NCBI GenBank assembly: GCA_937959265.1
Contig: CALGMA010000026.1
Coordinates: forward strand, 53,369 to 117,368
DNA from: an uncultured Anaerolineae bacterium
GTDB taxonomy: Bacteria > Chloroflexota > Anaerolineae > J036 > Brachytrichaceae
Direction of reading: 5' to 3'
Length of the DNA: 64,000 bases
The notes beneath the pieces are model-generated. The model was given only the letters and a program-made list of their open reading frames with translations, had not been told where the DNA came from and did no database searches. This document shows, in pieces, positions 62,306-64,000 of this stretch (position 1 is the first letter of the stretch; every line of letters begins with the position of its first letter). The position numbers were made by a program, and so were the translations under genes.

Positions 62306-64000
62306 TTACAGTTCGCCGCGCCACTTGCGCGCGCCTTCGCATTGGCAGGCTTTAACCTTCTTGCCGCTGTCGCAGAACGGGCAGATGTCGTTGCGGCCCA
62401 GCTTGCGCGAGGTCATCGGCTTGGGTTTGCCGTTGCCGGCGCTGACTGCTGCTGCGCTGCCGCCGCCGGTCTTCAATGCGCCCCGCTCGATGGCGCGTTC
62501 CACTGGTGAACGCGCGCCCACCGGCAGGGCTGCGGCGCGCTGTGCCTGGGGTTGTTGCTGGCGTTGGGGGCGTGGCGCCTGGACGTTGAACTGCACGTTG
62601 AAGATGCGGTGCGCGACCTGCTCGCGGATGCTGACCAGCATCTCTTCATACGTACGGCTGGCTTCGGTGCGGAACTCTACCAGCGGGTTACGTTGGGCGA
62701 AAGCGCGTAGGCCAATGCCCTCGCGCAACTCATCGAGATCGGTCAGGTGCTTCACCCAGTGTTGATCGACCGTCTGAATCAACACGGCACGATCGCGGAA
62801 TAGCCGGACGCCGTCGAAGAAGCCTTGAGCGACAGCAGGTTGATGCTGCGCCGGAATCTCGTTCAGGAGGAGCGGCTCGATGGCAGCGAATGCCTCCGGG
62901 GGGCCGTCGAAGTGCTTCTCGACCCAGCGATGGATGCAGTGCATCATCGGATCGCGGCCCAGGCGCATTTGCTCCAGCGTGACGCCGGCCAACGTCATTT
63001 GCGTCTGCAGCACTTTGGCGAACTCGCCCAGGCCGGCGTCGTAGCGCTGTTCGGCCTGGCCGACGAGGAAGTCCACGATCTCGTCGCGCGTGCCTTTGCC
63101 CCACTGGGCTGGGTCAAAGTCTTTGGGGAGCGGCACGATCGCACGCGCCCGGTTAAGCAGCCCTTGAAGATCCCAGTTCTCGGAGAGATCGCCGATGGTG
63201 TGCTCCTTGACCATCTCCTCCAGCTCCTCCGCGACCAGATCCATGACGTTTTCTTTCAGGTCGTCCTTCTCCAGGATGGTGCGGCGCTGTCGGTAGATCA
63301 CCTCGCGCTGGCGGTTGATGACGTCGTCGTATTGCACGACGTGCTTGCGGATGTCGAAGTTGTAGCCTTCGACCTTCTCTTGCGCCTGTTCGATGCTCTT
63401 GGAGAGGATGCCGTACTCCAACGGCACGTCCTCCTCTATCTTCAAGCGCTCCATCAAGCTCTTGACGCGCTCGCCGCCGAAGCGTCGCATCAGCTCATCG
63501 TCCAGCGAGACGTAGAAGCGGGTGCTGCCGGGGTCGCCCTGACGCGCGCAGCGGCCGCGCAACTGGTTGTCAATACGGCGCGCTTCGTGACGCTCGGTGC
63601 CGATGACGTGCAGGCCGCCGAGGGCGAGGACTTTCTTCTTGTCTTCTTCGGTCTCGCGGGTCGCTTCCGCCAGCGCGGTTTGCCATTCTTCGGGCGTGAT
63701 CTGCGTCAGGTCTTTGCCGGCCTTGCGCAGCTTCTCGCGGGCGATGCCCTCGGGATTACCGCCGAGCAAGATGTCCACACCGCGGCCGGCCATGTTGGTG
63801 GCGATGGTTACAGCACCTGCTTTTCCTGCATCGGCAATAATCTGGCTCTCGGCTTCGTGGTTCTTGGCGTTAAGAACCGAGTACCGGATGCCGGTCGGCC
63901 GGAGCAGCCGGTCAAGCTCCTCTGAGACCTGGACAGACGTGGTTCCGACAAGAATCGGCCGGCCGCGTTCGTGCCATTTACGGATTTCCTCGACCACTGC
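62306..64000 (-). CDS. secA: Preprotein translocase ATPase SecA (C-terminal part, cut by window edge)
   Basis: SecA drives export through SecYEG. The visible 564 residues cover the second nucleotide-binding domain (RPILVGTTSVQVSEELDRLL, VTIATNMAGRGVDILLGG, GLHVIGTERHEARRIDNQLRGRCARQGDPGST), the helical scaffold and wing domains, and the C-terminal linker. The tail zinc motif reads NDICPFCDSGKKVKACQCEGA: the usual C-x-C-x8-C-H is changed to C-x2-C-x8-C-x-C. The N-terminal third lies beyond 64000. The 229-bp gap to lnt contains GC-rich stems (GGGGCGC-AGCA-GCGCCCC) without a T-run and no gene. Confidence 0.95.
   Translation of the reverse strand, partial: AVVEEIRKWHERGRPILVGTTSVQVSEELDRLLRPTGIRYSVLNAKNHEAESQIIADAGKAGAVTIATNMAGRGVDILLGGNPEGIAREKLRKAGKDLTQITPEEWQTALAEATRETEEDKKKVLALGGLHVIGTERHEARRIDNQLRGRCARQGDPGSTRFYVSLDDELMRRFGGERVKSLMERLKIEEDVPLEYGILSKSIEQAQEKVEGYNFDIRKHVVQYDDVINRQREVIYRQRRTILEKDDLKENVMDLVAEELEEMVKEHTIGDLSENWDLQGLLNRARAIVPLPKDFDPAQWGKGTRDEIVDFLVGQAEQRYDAGLGEFAKVLQTQMTLAGVTLEQMRLGRDPMMHCIHRWVEKHFDGPPEAFAAIEPLLLNEIPAQHQPAVAQGFFDGVRLFRDRAVLIQTVDQHWVKHLTDLDELREGIGLRAFAQRNPLVEFRTEASRTYEEMLVSIREQVAHRIFNVQFNVQAPRPQRQQQPQAQRAAALPVGARSPVERAIERGALKTGGGSAAAVSAGNGKPKPMTSRKLGRNDICPFCDSGKKVKACQCEGARKWRGEL

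Overview
The window is a GC-rich (roughly 60 percent) chromosomal segment, tightly packed and free of recognisable insertion sequences, phage or CRISPR arrays. The gene set points to Chloroflexota, most likely the Anaerolineae: a dnaG-sigA pair, many secreted proteins with PA14, SH3, DUF2341 and pre-peptidase-like domains, DUF4190 and DUF4230 proteins, a CrtI-type desaturase, TrmFO, and oligopeptide-type ABC lipoproteins. The phylum is an inference from these families, not from a marker-gene tree.

Layout. 1-6.4 kb is housekeeping: trmFO (cut by the window edge), a phosphodiester glycosidase lipoprotein, rsmD, a histidine phosphatase, tRNA-Leu(UAG), tig and clpP. 6.5-23.8 kb is mostly envelope and secreted proteins: an orphan solute-binding lipoprotein, a large C39-like/PA14 protein, two glycosyltransferases, a membrane-anchored DUF2341/beta-propeller protein, an S9 peptidase, an SH3 lipoprotein and a pre-peptidase-domain protein. 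23.9-32.5 kb holds dnaG-sigA, an alkyltransferase-like protein, a phytoene desaturase, divergent serA/recO and tRNA-Arg(CCU). 32.5-44.3 kb is a catabolic and transport block on the minus strand: amidohydrolase, SelA-like PLP enzyme, DeoR regulator, an Opp-type ABC transporter (two permeases, two ATPases, a coupled 60-aa membrane protein, a lipoprotein), a serine hydrolase and a PhyH dioxygenase. 44.5-51.1 kb has acs, an apparently cytoplasmic S8 protease with a divergent stand-alone prodomain-like protein, and a homocysteine methyltransferase/MTHFR fusion. 51.1-57.8 kb is a glycan-assembly cluster (flippase, methyltransferase, three GT2, one GT4). The last part has an 8-oxoguanine deaminase-like enzyme, a 370-bp non-coding region, an arginase-family protein, lnt and the 3' part of secA.

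Cross-cutting signals. At least six genes have an exact TANAAT hexamer only 6-10 nt before the start codon, usually without a Shine-Dalgarno sequence, which suggests leaderless transcripts. Two divergent pairs (trmFO/glycosidase and serA/recO) share intergenic regions of 38 and 34 bp. Four intergenic palindromes share a GGC-ATT-GCC type centre and show paired, compensated changes in their arms. Several housekeeping proteins have altered canonical sites: DnaG lacks the zinc ligands, RsmD has an altered motif IV, and the arginase-family protein has Asn for a metal His.

The most system-like candidates are the S8 protease with its divergent prodomain-like partner, and the DeoR-Opp-SelA-like-amidohydrolase locus with an 11-bp repeat operator.
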